From: Auricularia sp. M13
Lineage: Eukaryota > Basidiomycota > Agaricomycetes > Auriculariales > Auriculariaceae
NCBI GenBank assembly: GCA_037042915.1
Contig: CM073201.1
Coordinates: 2,232,001-2,296,000 of the forward strand
Direction: 5' to 3'
DNA length: 64,000 bases
A program made the position numbers and the translations under genes. The notes beneath the pieces are model-generated. The model saw only the letters and a program-made list of their open reading frames with translations. It was not told the DNA's origin and did not search any database. Below, one piece after another: positions 10,732 to 22,580 of this stretch (within the stretch, counting starts at the first letter, position 1; each line of letters opens with the position of its first letter).

Positions 10732-11362
10732 CCTGCTCCTCGTAAGTGTTCTTATTTGTACACTAGGCTCCTCTATAATTACCTGCTCATAATTGGACGC
10801 GATCTGTTAATCAGGCAGTGACAATGAGACAGCAAATTCAAATCTGGGCCTTCTGTATCTGATCTCCACCTGCTTTGACAAGGGTTCGAATCTTTGGCAC
10901 GGCCACTGTCAGCGGTGGGCGCTTTGGGGTGTCACGGAATGCCGCCTCTTCAGTCGCTTGGATCCGCTTCCCACGAACCCTCGCGAGAACCGCTGGCACT
11001 GCGAAATTGTCCAGGTCTAATCTAGTCCACGCAGCTCCTTATAAGGCAGTTTCCTCGAGTCTGCTTGCTTTCGATAACGCATCCAGCGTGGCAGGCGATG
11101 CTTCTCTTCCGCAATCACTGCGGGATGACGCGCCGCCGTCCTTGCGTTGCCCTGTTGAAGAAGCATGACGACTCTATGAAGCACACGGAACGCTCAGTTT
11201 TCCCATGCGGGCGATGTATCGCATGACTTTTGGTGGTTCAAACGTTCAGATGTTCGGTGCAACTCCCGGGCGGCACGAATTGTTCGCACGAACTGCTATA
11301 AATTCGCGGCGTGTTGCGTCCCGCGCATCCCCGCGCACAGATCCTGCCAGGTCCCCGTAGCC
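10732..11362 (+). promoter_or_regulatory. intergenic region with TATA box of the GH92 gene
   Basis: No gene is supported here. A clean TATAAA at 11297-11302 lies about 60 nt before the GH92 start codon. A GGGTTCGAATC string at 10883-10893 resembles a Pol III B box but has no tRNA fold around it. Confidence 0.55.
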
Positions 11363-14300
11363 ATGCTGACCGCCGCCTTGAGCTCGGTGCTCTTTGTCGC
11401 TGGTGCTCTCGCGCAGCCGGCGCCTCAGGTGCAATCCGCGATTACTGAAGCCATTGCGCGAGCACAGAGTGGCGAAGAAGTCAAAGACTTCACCGCGTTT
11501 GTCAATCCCTTCATTGGAACTGGTACGCGTATCCTCCAGATCTACTGGAAAACCGGGATTTACGGTCTTCAGACAACTTCGGCGACGTTTGTCCCGGTGC
11601 CAGCGTGCCATTTGGCATGGTGAAGGCTGTACGTACAGGTACTCTGTAGCTACTCAGACGTTCACAAATTTTCAGACAACGGACAACACTGGTTACGCAC
11701 CTGCTGGGTACGCGCGAGCCCCTGTTAACGGGTCGCAATGCTCACCTCGACACAGATACGTTGCGGACAGGACTCAGTTTATCCAAGGCATCAGTCCTCT
11801 TCATGACAGTGGTACTGGTTCCTCGCTTGGATCTTATGGCAACTTCAAGGTCATTCCTCGTCTACTCTGCCCCTCCAGAGTTAAATCTGATGAAATTGCC
11901 TATCCAAGGTCATGCCTCAAACCTGCCCGGGAGGTTTCAACTCCTGCAAGACTATCTTGAGCCAGAGGCAGCGACTGAGGAAAAACAATACCGATTGTAC
12001 GAGCATCTGTACATTCCTGGCTTTCATTCTGAACGGTTTGTGCAGTCGCCAGTCCAGGTTACTTCGGGCAGACTCTGGACAATGGGATTAAGATCGAAGC
12101 AACCACGACTAGACGTGCCGCTCTGGAACGATTCACGTTCCCAGACGGTGCTGGCACTCCTTTCTTTGTGGTCGATCTTGCGAATGGTAAGGAGGTTCCG
12201 GAATACAGTGCATGGGCTTAACCTTGTCCAAGATTCGCCGCTGAGCTTCGGTGGTGGTACTCTGGACTTCGATCCTACTCTGGGCAGGATTAAAATTGGT
12301 GGAAAGTGGAGACCTAGGTAAGATAAGCGCCATAATTGTGGGCAAATGCTCAGTGTGCCCAAGTTTCGGCCCGAGTCTATTCTTCTACGAAGCGTATGCT
12401 TGCTATGACGTTTTGGACGGTGGTAAGCAGGAACTGGACGAGTTCGGCGTGTGGACCGCAGACAAGTGCGTCCATTGTTCGCAACGTCGTATCAGCTACT
12501 AAGCTGCACGTTTTAGCTTCGGGATGGATGCCAAAGCGCTGGGACAAACCCACCTCGACCTGAGCATTAACCTCATCGGCTCTCAGCCCTATCAATCTGG
12601 TGCTCTCTTCTCACTCAAGGGCAACCCATCAACCATCAACATTCGAGTTGGTGTGTCGTTCAAATCGGCAGATCAGGCATGCGAGAACGCGGAGACGGAA
12701 ATAGGCATGTCGTCGTTCGAAGAAATCCACGAGCAGGCTATTGCTCTTTGGAATGACAAGCTCTCGCGAATTCAGCTCGACGTCGGCAAATCTGCTCCGA
12801 ATATTACCGAGATTTTCTACTCGTCGCTGTACCGGAGCTTCTTGACGCCCAACAATGCCACTGGAGAAACCAATGGCAAGTTCGCAGACACGACCTCGCC
12901 GTACTTCGATAGCCTGTACTGCTCTTGGGATACTTTCCGGTAGGCTCTTCCCGCTGTATGAGAAGCGATCCAAGTTGACTTCGACAGGACATGGGCCCCC
13001 ATGTTGTCTCTGACCTCAGCTGTCGAATATGCGGAGGTTGTCGAGAATTATATAGACGGCTGGAGGAAGAACGGTGTAATCCCCGAGGTTCGAAATTGCA
13101 TCGCACTGTCTACGGGCTAACAGTAGCTTGCAGTGCCGTACCAACCAGCTTCCGGGGTGGACTCAGGGCGGTATGCATCGTCCTACCCCGCTTATTTGGC
13201 CGACTGTTGAAGACATCACACAGGCAGCGATGGCACAAACATCCTGGCAGACTTCGCGGTCAAGTACCACAATGAGGCTGCAGCCCTCGGTGTGGACCTA
13301 AACGAGATGTTCACTGCACTTCTTTCCGACGGCGAAGACGTGAGCGTGTTACGGAGCGACAGACTTAGCACTACTGACATGTCATAGACTCCCAAAGAGT
13401 GGAACACCGGAGGCCGACAAATCGGTGTCTACAAGTGCGCGCGTATTTATATCATGTTTCTGTGGTACTCATTCACTATTAGGGCGCATGGCTTTGTACC
13501 ATATGCTGCGTTTGATCCTTCAAGCACTGGCCGTCAGACACGCGAAGGCAGCAGAACCCTTGAGTACGCCGTGAATGGTGAGCCCACACTGTTCCCCGAA
13601 GGCTATTCCTAACGCTTCGCAGACTTTGCCATCCGTCAAGTCGCACAGCTGCTAGGAAAGACGGAGGAGGAGAAGACATACACCAACCGCTCTACTGTGT
13701 GTTACATTACGCTCTTCAGACATCGTGACCGCGTTGTCTCACACCATGCAGTGGTTCAAAAACGTCTGGGACCCCAGCGTCGTCAGCGACGGTTTCCACG
13801 GTTCGTTGTATCTCAATTCTATCGCAAGCTCCTCATGGTTTTTAGGCTTTATGCAGAAGCGCTTCGCAGACGGAACCTTCAAGAATCTGGACCCGGTAGA
13901 CTGCTCTCCTCGTAAGGAAGCCTTGTAGAGCAGTGACAGTTATATTCATGCTGCTTAGTGGACAAGAACAGCAGTCGGCCATGCAGTCTGACTCAGGACA
14001 ACACGAACGGATTTTACGGTGATTTTGATTTTTTCCTGTCCAGCTACTCCGAGTTCTCACGCATCAACGCAGAGTCTAGCTCGTGGGAATATAGTTTCTT
14101 TGCCCCTCAGGACATGGCCTCCATTGTAGAGCTCATGGGCGGACCGGTATGTGTGTGCGACGTAGTGGATTCGCGTTGCCAACACATGCGCAGGAAACTT
14201 TTGTCAAACGCGCAGACCACTTCTTTGACAAGGGCTACTACCTTGCTGGCAATGGTATGTTAGCATCCTGTCGAAGTTCATAGCGTCTGAACCAGTCCTG

Positions 14301-14968
14301 CAGAACCTTCCTTTGGCACACCATCGTCGTATCACTACGCCGACCAGCCCGCCAAATCTGTTGACCGTGTCCGCAACGTCCTATTTGAAAACTTTGATAT
14401 CAGTGAGCCTGGTGTTTCCTGCGTGCTTTGAAATGCAGCTAACGTGATGTAGCTGCTGGCGGTTTGCCCGGCAACGATGGTGAGCGGGATACCCTCGTTA
14501 AGCACAGAATCCTGACTTTGCGATAGATCAAGCTGCAATGGCTACCTTCTCCGCATTCCACATCTTGGGTCTCTTCCCCAGTGAGTCTTGCAGATACCGT
14601 CCCTTGCATTGACTGAGCGCCTTTGGTTAGTTCCCAGCACAACCCAGTTCTTGATTGTCAGCCCATTCGTTCCGTCCTACACGATCCACAACCCTTATTT
14701 GGGCGTTTCGACGACTGTCCGTGTGGATGAATTTGACCCGAAGTCGGTTCAGCACACCATCCCCGAAGGCGCGCGCGCGTATGTTTCGGAGGTGACAATC
14801 GATGGCACACCAAGCCCAACCGGCCGCTGCTTCCTCGATTTCTTCGATACGTTCCGCAAGGGCGGCGAGATTGTGATCAAAGTGACCGCTGACAAAGAGG
14901 CGGCGAACAGTTGTGGCGGCAGCCTGCCCGACTCTTTGTCTACTGGAGGATGGGCAAAGGCCCGGTGA
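11363..14968 (+). CDS. secreted GH92 alpha-1,2-mannosidase
   Basis: Glycoside hydrolase family 92 exo-mannosidase acting on N-glycan or yeast-wall mannans, probably extracellular. There is a signal peptide (MLTAALSSVLFVAGALAQ). Family motifs appear in order across many short exons: FVNPFIGTG, NFGDVCPGASVPFGMVKA, GISPLHDSGTGSSLGSYGNF, CPGGFNSCKTILSQRQRLR, FTFPDGAGTPFFVVDLAN, SFGPSLFFYEAYACYDVLDG, YCSWDTFRTWAPMLSL, CRTNQLPGWTQGGSDGTN, GFYESSSWEYSFFAPQDM, DAAMATFSAFHILGLFP and the C-terminal beta-sandwich to GGWAKAR. More than fifteen introns can be placed by eye, all consistent with one intact reading frame. The last exon begins near 14632. Substrate linkage cannot be read from the sequence. 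Confidence 0.9.
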
Positions 14969-15261
14969 ACGCATGTACTTAGTGACATTCGTTCAGATGT
15001 CAGTGAAATTCATAGGGTCATTGAGATGTTCTTGCATCTCAATTACAGTAGCGTACTCGCTTTGCCTGTGCAGAACGTTGCTGCAACCGTCCTGCCTTTT
15101 GCCCGCAGCAATATGTGCCGAGCAGAGAATATCAGGTGGGAATCCAGATTAGATGCGATGCGCGGGGTAATCACATGCGTCGCGGGAGCGCTCAAAGGCT
15201 TGGATTGGCGATTCCATGTTCCGCGTCGGCCTGCTTGCACAACTACTGCCAGTACCACAAG

Positions 15262-17950
15262 ATGCCCATCTTCACCTCTCCTCCGGCAACGTTTGACATC
15301 GCGGCATTGCAGCGCGTGTTTGAACATGACAACTTTGAAACGCGCGCTCGGCTGAGGAAGCTGTTCGACGAGGAGCTATTCATCCCGCGTCATAACTTGT
15401 CGCTGGAAGAACAGCGCGAGCTTGCTGTGCGTATCATTGGTTTTTTTGAACGGTGCACTTGCGCTGAACCGTATGGTATGTAGCTCGCCCGGTTAAAGCG
15501 CATCGTTCAGTCGAGGGTCATTTCCATATTCGACTTTGAGCGCAACCCATTGAACATTTTAGCTGGTACGTGGCCTATCCTATGCATTTACGCAGTTCGT
15601 TCTCATATATTCCTAGTCCATGAGGTACGTGTCTATAAGCCACCTGAATCGACGACGCGTGGTTAACAGCATCGCAGACGGCAGGTACTTACAGTCTGCT
15701 CAACTGGATCTCCAAGTATTGAATCTGCACCCAGGTTTCATTGACTCTTCGTCGACGACGAAGATGACAGTCGAATATAACTTATTCGGTCTGCGGGATA
15801 GCTTATTTGCTGAGAGTCTGACCTAAATCCATGAACTCCAGGTGGCACCGTCCTCAAGCTCGGCACAGAGAGGCATAGGCACATCCTCGAGGCGATTGAC
15901 AATGACCTTGCCGTCATCGGATGTTTCGCTCTCACTGAGCTGGGATACGGTAACCTTGCCACAGAGTAGGTCGAGCTGCATGCATATTGCTGCGTCGATT
16001 GACACCCTACCAGAATGGAAACTACAGCCCACTGGGACGAGAAGACCAAGGAGTTCATTATTCACACTCCCAGCATCCTTGCTCGTACGTTTGCATCCTA
16101 CCCTTCCATCATGAGACATACTAAATACCGTATAGAGAAGATATGGATCACCAACGTGTGTGTGTCGCGTGTGACCGAGCTATAGCTAATGTCAGCCCTA
16201 GTCCGCAGTGCATGCGAACTACGCCATTGTTTTTGCGCACCTGCATATACATGGCAACAACGAAGGCATCCATGCCTTCCTTATCCCAATCCGCGACAAG
16301 AATCATCGTCCATGCCCAGGAGTGACTATCAACGACATGGGTTGGAAGTTCGAAAATAACGGCGTTGACAATGGCAAGCTCAGCTTCGACCATGTTCGCG
16401 CACCTCGCGAATCGCTCCTCAATGCCTACTCCAACGTCGATGAGAACGGAAAATTCACCAGCTCCATCAAGGATAAACGAGCGTGAGTTCTCGATAGCTA
16501 CCTTCATATGGTCATGTATCTCACCTCATCCTTCAGCCGTTTCTTGAAGGTGGCGGACCAGGTGCGATTATCTAGTGCATGCTACGCATATATCCTTGTG
16601 GCTCATGACACGTCCAGCTGCTTTCCGGACGCCTATGCATTGCGAGCATGATACAAGGAGGGGCGAAGACCGCGCTCGGCATCGCCATCAAATACAGCGC
16701 AACGCGTCTCGCCGTCGGTAAGCCCAGTCGTTCATGGGTCGATCCCTAAAGAGTGTTTAACGTCTGTCCAGGGGAGAAAGGGAAAGCGACAGACCCTATT
16801 CTCACATATCAATTGCAACAATACGCGCTCATGCCTATGGTCGCTCGCACAGTGCTGCTCAACTTCGGGTTGCACTACGCTAAGCGTAAGTGGGCCGCCA
16901 TCGGGTTTGCCAAAGGCGCGGGGGCAGGCACGCCTGCGCAACAGGCTGAGGTCGTCAGGCTGTGCTGTGCGATTAAGCCGCTTATTACGTGGAATACCGA
17001 GCGCGCTGCATCCATTGCTAGAGAGCGCTGCGGAGGTAAGCCAGGGAATCTCACCCAGGGCCCGCCTGTCGCTGACATGTACAAAGGCATGTCGTATCTG
17101 AGCTGCACACGTATCCACCAGCAGATTGGACTGGCTCACGCTGGTATTACCGCCGAGGTTTGTGGGTTATACCCCACCACATGGTTTAGCTAATTATCGT
17201 ACCCAGGGTGATAATGCTGTCCTAGCTCAGAAAGTCGCGAAAGAACTCCTCGCAGCCGTGGACAAGGGCGAATACGAACTTGTCAAGATCGACCTCCAGG
17301 CCGCTCGGTCTTTCGATGTGGCAAACCCGGAGCACTGCGTCAAGCTGATTCAGATGCGCGAGGCCATGCTCGTCCAGGGGGTACTTGAATACTACTGCTA
17401 CGCAAAGGGATCCATACTGACTTGAATGTAGTTGAAACATGAACTGGCGCGGTACATGCAGCAGGAGAAGAAAACTCTCTTCGACGCCTGGATGCATTTC
17501 CTGTCGCCGACGATTCAGCATACCGCCATTGCGTACGGCGAGCGCTTCAGTGCGGAGGAGCTCGCAAGAACTATCGTTTCTGCGGACAAGAGCATACGGT
17601 ATTGCAAAGAGTAGTCACGCCGGTGTATTTTTTGCTGACACCTGACTTTCAGTGCGATCCTTACGACCCTCCTCCACGCGGCGTTGCTGCACATCATCGT
17701 CAATACGTCATTTTTCGTCGCGTACGAGCTCATCACGCCCGCGCAGCAGCGTGCTGCGCAGGCAGAGCTCGAGAAGATTGTAAGGGATACGCTTGGCCCG
17801 CAGTCCCTCAACCTCGTCGACGCATGGGGTGTGCCGGAGCAGGTGTTCCGCGAGTCGCCCGCCGCGAGCTTCGGCGAGCCACATGGTTGGGATGTGTTCA
17901 ATGCTCGCGACAACCAGGGAGAAACGTACAGGCCGAAGGCTAAGCTCTGA
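15262..17950 (+). CDS. peroxisomal acyl-CoA oxidase / acyl-CoA dehydrogenase family
   Basis: FAD enzyme of the first step of peroxisomal beta-oxidation, giving trans-2-enoyl-CoA and H2O2. Seen in order: [114 protein letters not shown] and a C-terminal domain ending [10 protein letters not shown]. The last tripeptide AKL is a good PTS1 signal for PEX5. The start is the ATG directly before the conserved N-terminus. The run of seven T at 15441-15447 shifts the frame; with six the exon reads [13 protein letters not shown], as the family expects. A 7-nt micro-exon (15678-15684) is needed to read [15 protein letters not shown]. Convergent with the lipase gene. Confidence 0.9.
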
Positions 17951-18481
17951 GGCGCTATAATTGTTGCGAGTGGGTTGTAAGATATTGAAGCATCGGACAA
18001 GCGCATGTACTTGACTTGTGTTCACACTTATTCACAGAACGATATTCACATGCCAGGCTATACGCTGTAGAGGAAGGTGTCGATGAGCATATGATGTCTG
18101 CAGGGAGCGCAAGCTGGCGCGACATCGACGCCCGGCAGACTGCAAGCGAGTATGATGATCAGGAGGCCGGTGTGTCTAGCGAGTCGCAACGCTGACTCGG
18201 ATGAACGGCGTGTGTTACATATTAATGTGTACAGCTGCTGAATACAAGTGTTGAGATGAGATGTAGGAAATAAGATTAATGCGATGCGGGTGACCAATCG
18301 CCCCAGGTCAAGAGGCACTCGAGCCTCGCGATCGCCCACTCCGCGTGGACAGTGACAATGAGCGCACAGTTGCGCTTGATCATGATCATGACCTGCGCGG
18401 GCCAATGGGCGGGAAACAGCCCAAGAAAGAATCGTCCGTGCGAGCGCGGAGAGCAGCGCGTGGCCGAGAGACTCGATGCGG
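17951..18481. other. convergent 3' intergenic region
   Basis: Lies between the stop codons of the acyl-CoA oxidase (+) and the lipase (-). It should hold both 3' UTRs and polyadenylation sites. Open frames here are short and unsupported. Confidence 0.45.
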
Positions 18482-19699
18482 TCAGAGTGTTCGACCAAGT
18501 CGCTCGAATCGAGTTCGGGTTCGCAGTTTACTCTTCGTGTTCCTTTTCTGCTGCTCCCTCTCCTTCTCGCGCGCCTCCCTTTCCAGATGTCGTCTGGCCC
18601 ACTCGTCCGGCGCGCACCCACGTTCAACGTCGTCGCGGATGGCACGCAGCCGCCGTACGCAGCCCTCCATGTCGCGCACGTTATAGTAGTTGTGGCCGCC
18701 GCGGATGAATCGTGGCGGCCTGCTGTCGTCGCGCACGACGGTGAATTTGGTGTGCATTCGCTCGGAGGAGGGGATGTTGTATAGGTCGCCGTGGTAGAGA
18801 TAGAAGGGCTTCTCGCACATCGGGGACATGTAGGGCGGGAGAGCGGGGACGCCGTCGCGGTGGCCGATGACGGACCAGTCCGTCAGCGATGCCGCGCCGT
18901 GCTGTGAGCGGTAGGATGATACGAGCTCTGCGTAGTGCGCGGAGAAAGGGCCGTTCCCTGGGCGCGGGGCGCCGAACACTGCGATATGGAATGTTGGCGG
19001 GTGGGTCCGCCAGGGCACTTTAGAGACGTCCTCTGGCTCGGATGGCCGCAGAATGTCATGAAGCAGGTCAACCAGCGAGAAATAGGACAACGCGCCGCCG
19101 AGGGAGTGGCCCGTGATTATGATCTTGAAATTACCGTTTTCTTCTTGAGGTAGCTGGCGGTAGGCCTCGACGAGCGCAGCGCGCGCTTTGTCCCGCATAG
19201 CGAGATATATCTGCTGGAAACCCGAGTGTACGCGGGCGTGCTTGAGGTCCGGAAAGTGCTCAGACGGTTCATGATGCGGCGTCCGCCATGCGCGCATGAG
19301 TTTAGTGGAGACGGCCCAGGATGCCGTCGCCGAGTACGCCAGGACGATCGTACGGCGCTTGGGCAGAAGCGCGACGTAGCCCTGGTGCGGCGGATTGTCG
19401 CTGTGAAACACGGAGACGCAATGCGCAGTCTGGTCGAGGTCTGCGAGCGTGGAATAGCCCTCGAGCGGGAAGCCCGGCTGGGTGAGCTGGGCGCGGTTGG
19501 CGAGAATGAAGTCCGGGTCGACGCTGCCCTGGGCGATCTCTGCGAATTCGCCAATGGAGGCCATCTGCGTCACGATGTCGGCGGGCGTCAAGTCTGCTGC
19601 GGTGAGGGTGTAGCTGGACGGCGAGGAGAGAAGGGTGTCGAGCTCGCGGAAGTTGTACTCGCGCTCTGTCGCGTGGATGGCGAGGTCGCCGTCGGACAT
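18482..19699 (-). CDS. class 3 (triacylglycerol) lipase, alpha/beta-hydrolase
   Basis: A single-exon gene of 405 residues. The nucleophile elbow is IIITGHSLGGALSYFSLVDL. The acid residue fits VIGHRDGVPALPPYM, a common class 3 pattern, and a candidate catalytic His follows in LYHGDLYNIP. HSGFQQIYLAMRDKARAAL is the usual segment before the elbow. No signal peptide is visible, so the enzyme is probably intracellular, unlike secreted Rhizomucor-type lipases. The C-terminus is a highly charged Arg/Glu/Lys stretch (EREAREKEREQQKR). It diverges from the PNS1-like gene with 106 bp between start codons. Confidence 0.9.
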   Translation of the reverse strand: MSDGDLAIHATEREYNFRELDTLLSSPSSYTLTAADLTPADIVTQMASIGEFAEIAQGSVDPDFILANRAQLTQPGFPLEGYSTLADLDQTAHCVSVFHSDNPPHQGYVALLPKRRTIVLAYSATASWAVSTKLMRAWRTPHHEPSEHFPDLKHARVHSGFQQIYLAMRDKARAALVEAYRQLPQEENGNFKIIITGHSLGGALSYFSLVDLLHDILRPSEPEDVSKVPWRTHPPTFHIAVFGAPRPGNGPFSAHYAELVSSYRSQHGAASLTDWSVIGHRDGVPALPPYMSPMCEKPFYLYHGDLYNIPSSERMHTKFTVVRDDSRPPRFIRGGHNYYNVRDMEGCVRRLRAIRDDVERGCAPDEWARRHLEREAREKEREQQKRNTKSKLRTRTRFERLGRTL

Positions 19700-19805
19700 G
19701 GTGGGCCAGGGTCAAGCTTAATATTATGCGCAGCGGCCGGCAGTGCGTGCCAAAGGAGCAGGCGCGGCTCGGAGGGTTCCGGCGTTGCTCTTTCGTGTCC
19801 ACTGC
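19700..19805. promoter_or_regulatory. short bidirectional promoter, lipase and PNS1-like genes
   Basis: Only 106 bp separate the two divergent start codons, so both core promoters and 5' leaders must lie here or reach into the neighbouring gene. No TATA box is clear apart from an AATATTA stretch near 19721. Confidence 0.55.
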
Positions 19806-22175
19806 ATGTCGTACAACCAGTACTCGTCGCCGGCCTACCCGCCGCCGCAACAGTATGGCCAGTACCAGCAGCCATACCAGATGCAGCCCTCCGCGCCGTA
19901 TGCACCGATACAGGCCCAGCCTCCGCCGCCGATGCAGTACGACGATGGCAAGGGCTACGAGCGTTTCAAACCCAAGGCGCGCCTGGCTTTGCTTTTTTTC
20001 GCGTGGATTACGCTCTGACAGCCTCTGCAGAAACGGGTGAACGATATCGTATTCCTGGTGCTCTTCGTCGCGCAGGTATGCAAACTCAGCGCATGGCGTG
20101 TCGCGGTGGCTGAACTGCACCCTTGCCCAGTTCATTGGCTTCGTCGCCCTCTCGGCCATCGTCCTCATAGAATGGGTCAAGAACGGCGGCCTCGGCGGCG
20201 GCCTGGGCGACGCTGGAGGGGGGCGCGGAGGCTCGTCGGTGACCCTCAACAGGTATGCACGGCAGGCATAGGCGCCCGTCTTGGCACACGCACTCACTTG
20301 GCGCATGTGCAAGATCGACCGTCTACCTCCTCCTGCTTGTCGCAGCGGCTGCCTTACTACTCGCGTCGCTTTATCTCATGCTCGTCCGCGCGTTCACGAG
20401 AGCCATAATGCACATCACTTTAATTCTCTCCATTCTTCTCAACGTGCGCACCTTTGACTTGTCTCTCAGTCTTACCTCATGCTGAATTTCTGCTCCTTCA
20501 GGTCGGCATCTGCATATATTACTGGATCACGAAATATTACTGTGCGTATCACGGCGCGAGCATGTGCCGTAGTTCGCTCACAGCTTTTGCGACTCGCAGC
20601 CGGGGCTATCATCTTTACTGTGATTGCGCGTGAGTTGTACTCAACCGTCGGCCTGCGGGCATGCGACGCCGACTCACGCCGGCCAAAGTGCTCTCCGTGC
20701 TATCCTACTGGGGCTTCAAATCACGCATCCCGTTCTCCGCGCTACTGCTGCAGGTCGTTATGGACGTGTCGAAGCACCATAAGAGTGTATACGTTGTCGC
20801 GTTCAGCAGTTTGATACTCCAGACCGCTGTGAGCGTGTATGTTTCCCTTCTTGCGCGCTCAGCTACAACCTTCTGACGGAAGCACGCGCTTGCAGTTGGT
20901 TCACCTTCACGGCTATGCCACGTGCGTCACGCGTCCAGCACGTGCGGCTCAGTGCAATGTTGACTGACATGAGGCTTTCCCACGCGCACACAGGTACACG
21001 AAGTGGACGCCTGGTAGCCCATGTATGTGATCTCTGTGCTGTAAATGCCTTAACCTAAGTGACCGCAAATTAGCATGCACAACAAACGGCGGAAGCACGA
21101 GCTGCTCGTCGGGCACCGTCGCCGGCCTCATCTTCTTCGAGGTCTTCTCCTACCTCTGGACGTCGCAAGTCATCGGCAACGTCGCGCTCGCAACCCTCGC
21201 CGGCGGGCCGTACGGCAGCTGGTACTACTTCGGCCCGCGCGAGCAGGGCCTCATGCCCAAGCACCCGACGCTCTCGGCGCTCGGGCGCGCGTCAACGCTC
21301 TCGCTGGGCAGCATCGCGTTTGGCTCGCTCATCGTCACGCTGCTCGAGCTCCTGCGGCTCATCCTGCAGGCCATCCGCCAGAACGCCGCGCAGAACGGCT
21401 CGCCCGTCGAGGCCATCCTCGCGTGCTGCGCCGAGTGCTGCGTCGGCTGCATCGAGAGCCTGGTCGAGTACTTCAACCGCTATGCGTACATCGAGATCGC
21501 GCTGTACGGCAAGACGTACATCGAGGCGGCCAAGGACACGTGGCGGCTGTTCATGGATCGCGGTATGTGCTGTTAGTTCGCCTGGGAACGCTTTGCTCAG
21601 TTCATGCTTTCCAGGCATCGATGCGCTGGTCAATGATCAGCTCGTGAGCATCAGTGCGTTGCTTACTTCTCTCTGGCGGATTCCGAAGATGACCTTCGTC
21701 TAGCATTCACGTGGGGAGCCTATGCTATCGGTCTGCTTTCCTCGCTGTTCGCGTACCTATATCTACGATACACGGATCCCGCGTACAACTCTGGTGGGAC
21801 CTACACACCGATCGTGCTGCTCTTTGCATTTGCGATAGGCCTGACATCCAGTTCGTCACACGCCACTTATTTTCTCCGCTGTGCTCATACTTATGCGTTG
21901 TAGCGATGACGATTGCGTCGGCCGTCGAATCTGGCGTATCTACCATGTGCGTCTCTTCTGCCTCACGCCGCGCAGGATTTGCTGATTTGTGTTGCTTTTG
22001 CAGCTTCGTCGGATTGGCCGAGGACCCGCACATTTTGGCACAACGCGCGCCGGAGCTCTTTGCGGTGCGTCCCGTCCCGTCTGCGTCTTGCCCGGGGTGG
22101 TCGACTCACTCTACTGTGCTACAGATGATCCGCCAGCACTACCCGCAGGTCGTCACAAGTGTCCACGGCGTATAA
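19806..22175 (+). CDS. PNS1: PNS1/CTL choline-transporter-like protein
   Basis: Multi-pass membrane protein of the SLC44 family at the plasma membrane. The N-terminus is a Tyr/Pro/Gln-rich cytosolic tail (MSYNQYSSPAYPPPQQYGQY). Hydrophobic segments follow: DIVFLVLFVAQ, FIGFVALSAIVLIEWV, STVYLLLLVAAAALLLASLY, SALLLQVVMDV, VYVVAFSSLILQTAVSV, GTVAGLIFFEVFSYLWTSQV. The family signature lies at 21300-21570: FGSLIVTLLELLRLILQAI, AECCVGCIESLVEYFNRYAY and IEIALYGKTYIEAAKDTWRL. It ends with late helices and MIRQHYPQVVTSVHGV. Exons are numerous and short; I place the outer limits with confidence but not each junction. Choline transport by fungal PNS1 is itself unproven. Confidence 0.88.
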
Positions 22176-22580
22176 CAAGTACAGTACAGTAATGTTACGA
22201 ACTCTGTGTTAATCCTTGGTCCCCACGCACCACCCACAATCTTGTCCTGTACCCACGCGCATATTACTCGAGCCCATGTCAATTATTCAGTTAGACGCTC
22301 GGCGAAGACACGAAGCTGTTTTTGTGAAGTATGGACATGCGATGCAAGAGTGCCAGTGCGTCTGCGCGGTATGCGCACAAGTGACATGGGGACATGGTTG
22401 GACAGAATCGGGGGCGATGGGGGAGACGACATATCTACACATGGGACATTGGCGATGGAGTGGGCTAACAGAAAAATGCAGGTGGATAAAGAGATGACGG
22501 AACGGTCATGTAGGACAATATTAGGAGCAGCATGGCTCGCAGGAGGTGATGGTCAGCAGACAGCGATGATATCGAAGTTT
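22176..22580. other. convergent 3' intergenic region
   Basis: Between the stop codons of PNS1 (+) and RCC1 (-). Nothing beyond likely 3' UTRs is supported. Confidence 0.45.

Noticed and set aside
10883-10893. GGGTTCGAATC as the T arm of a tRNA
   Set aside because: The flanking bases form only wobble pairs and no matching 5' acceptor stem is found upstream.
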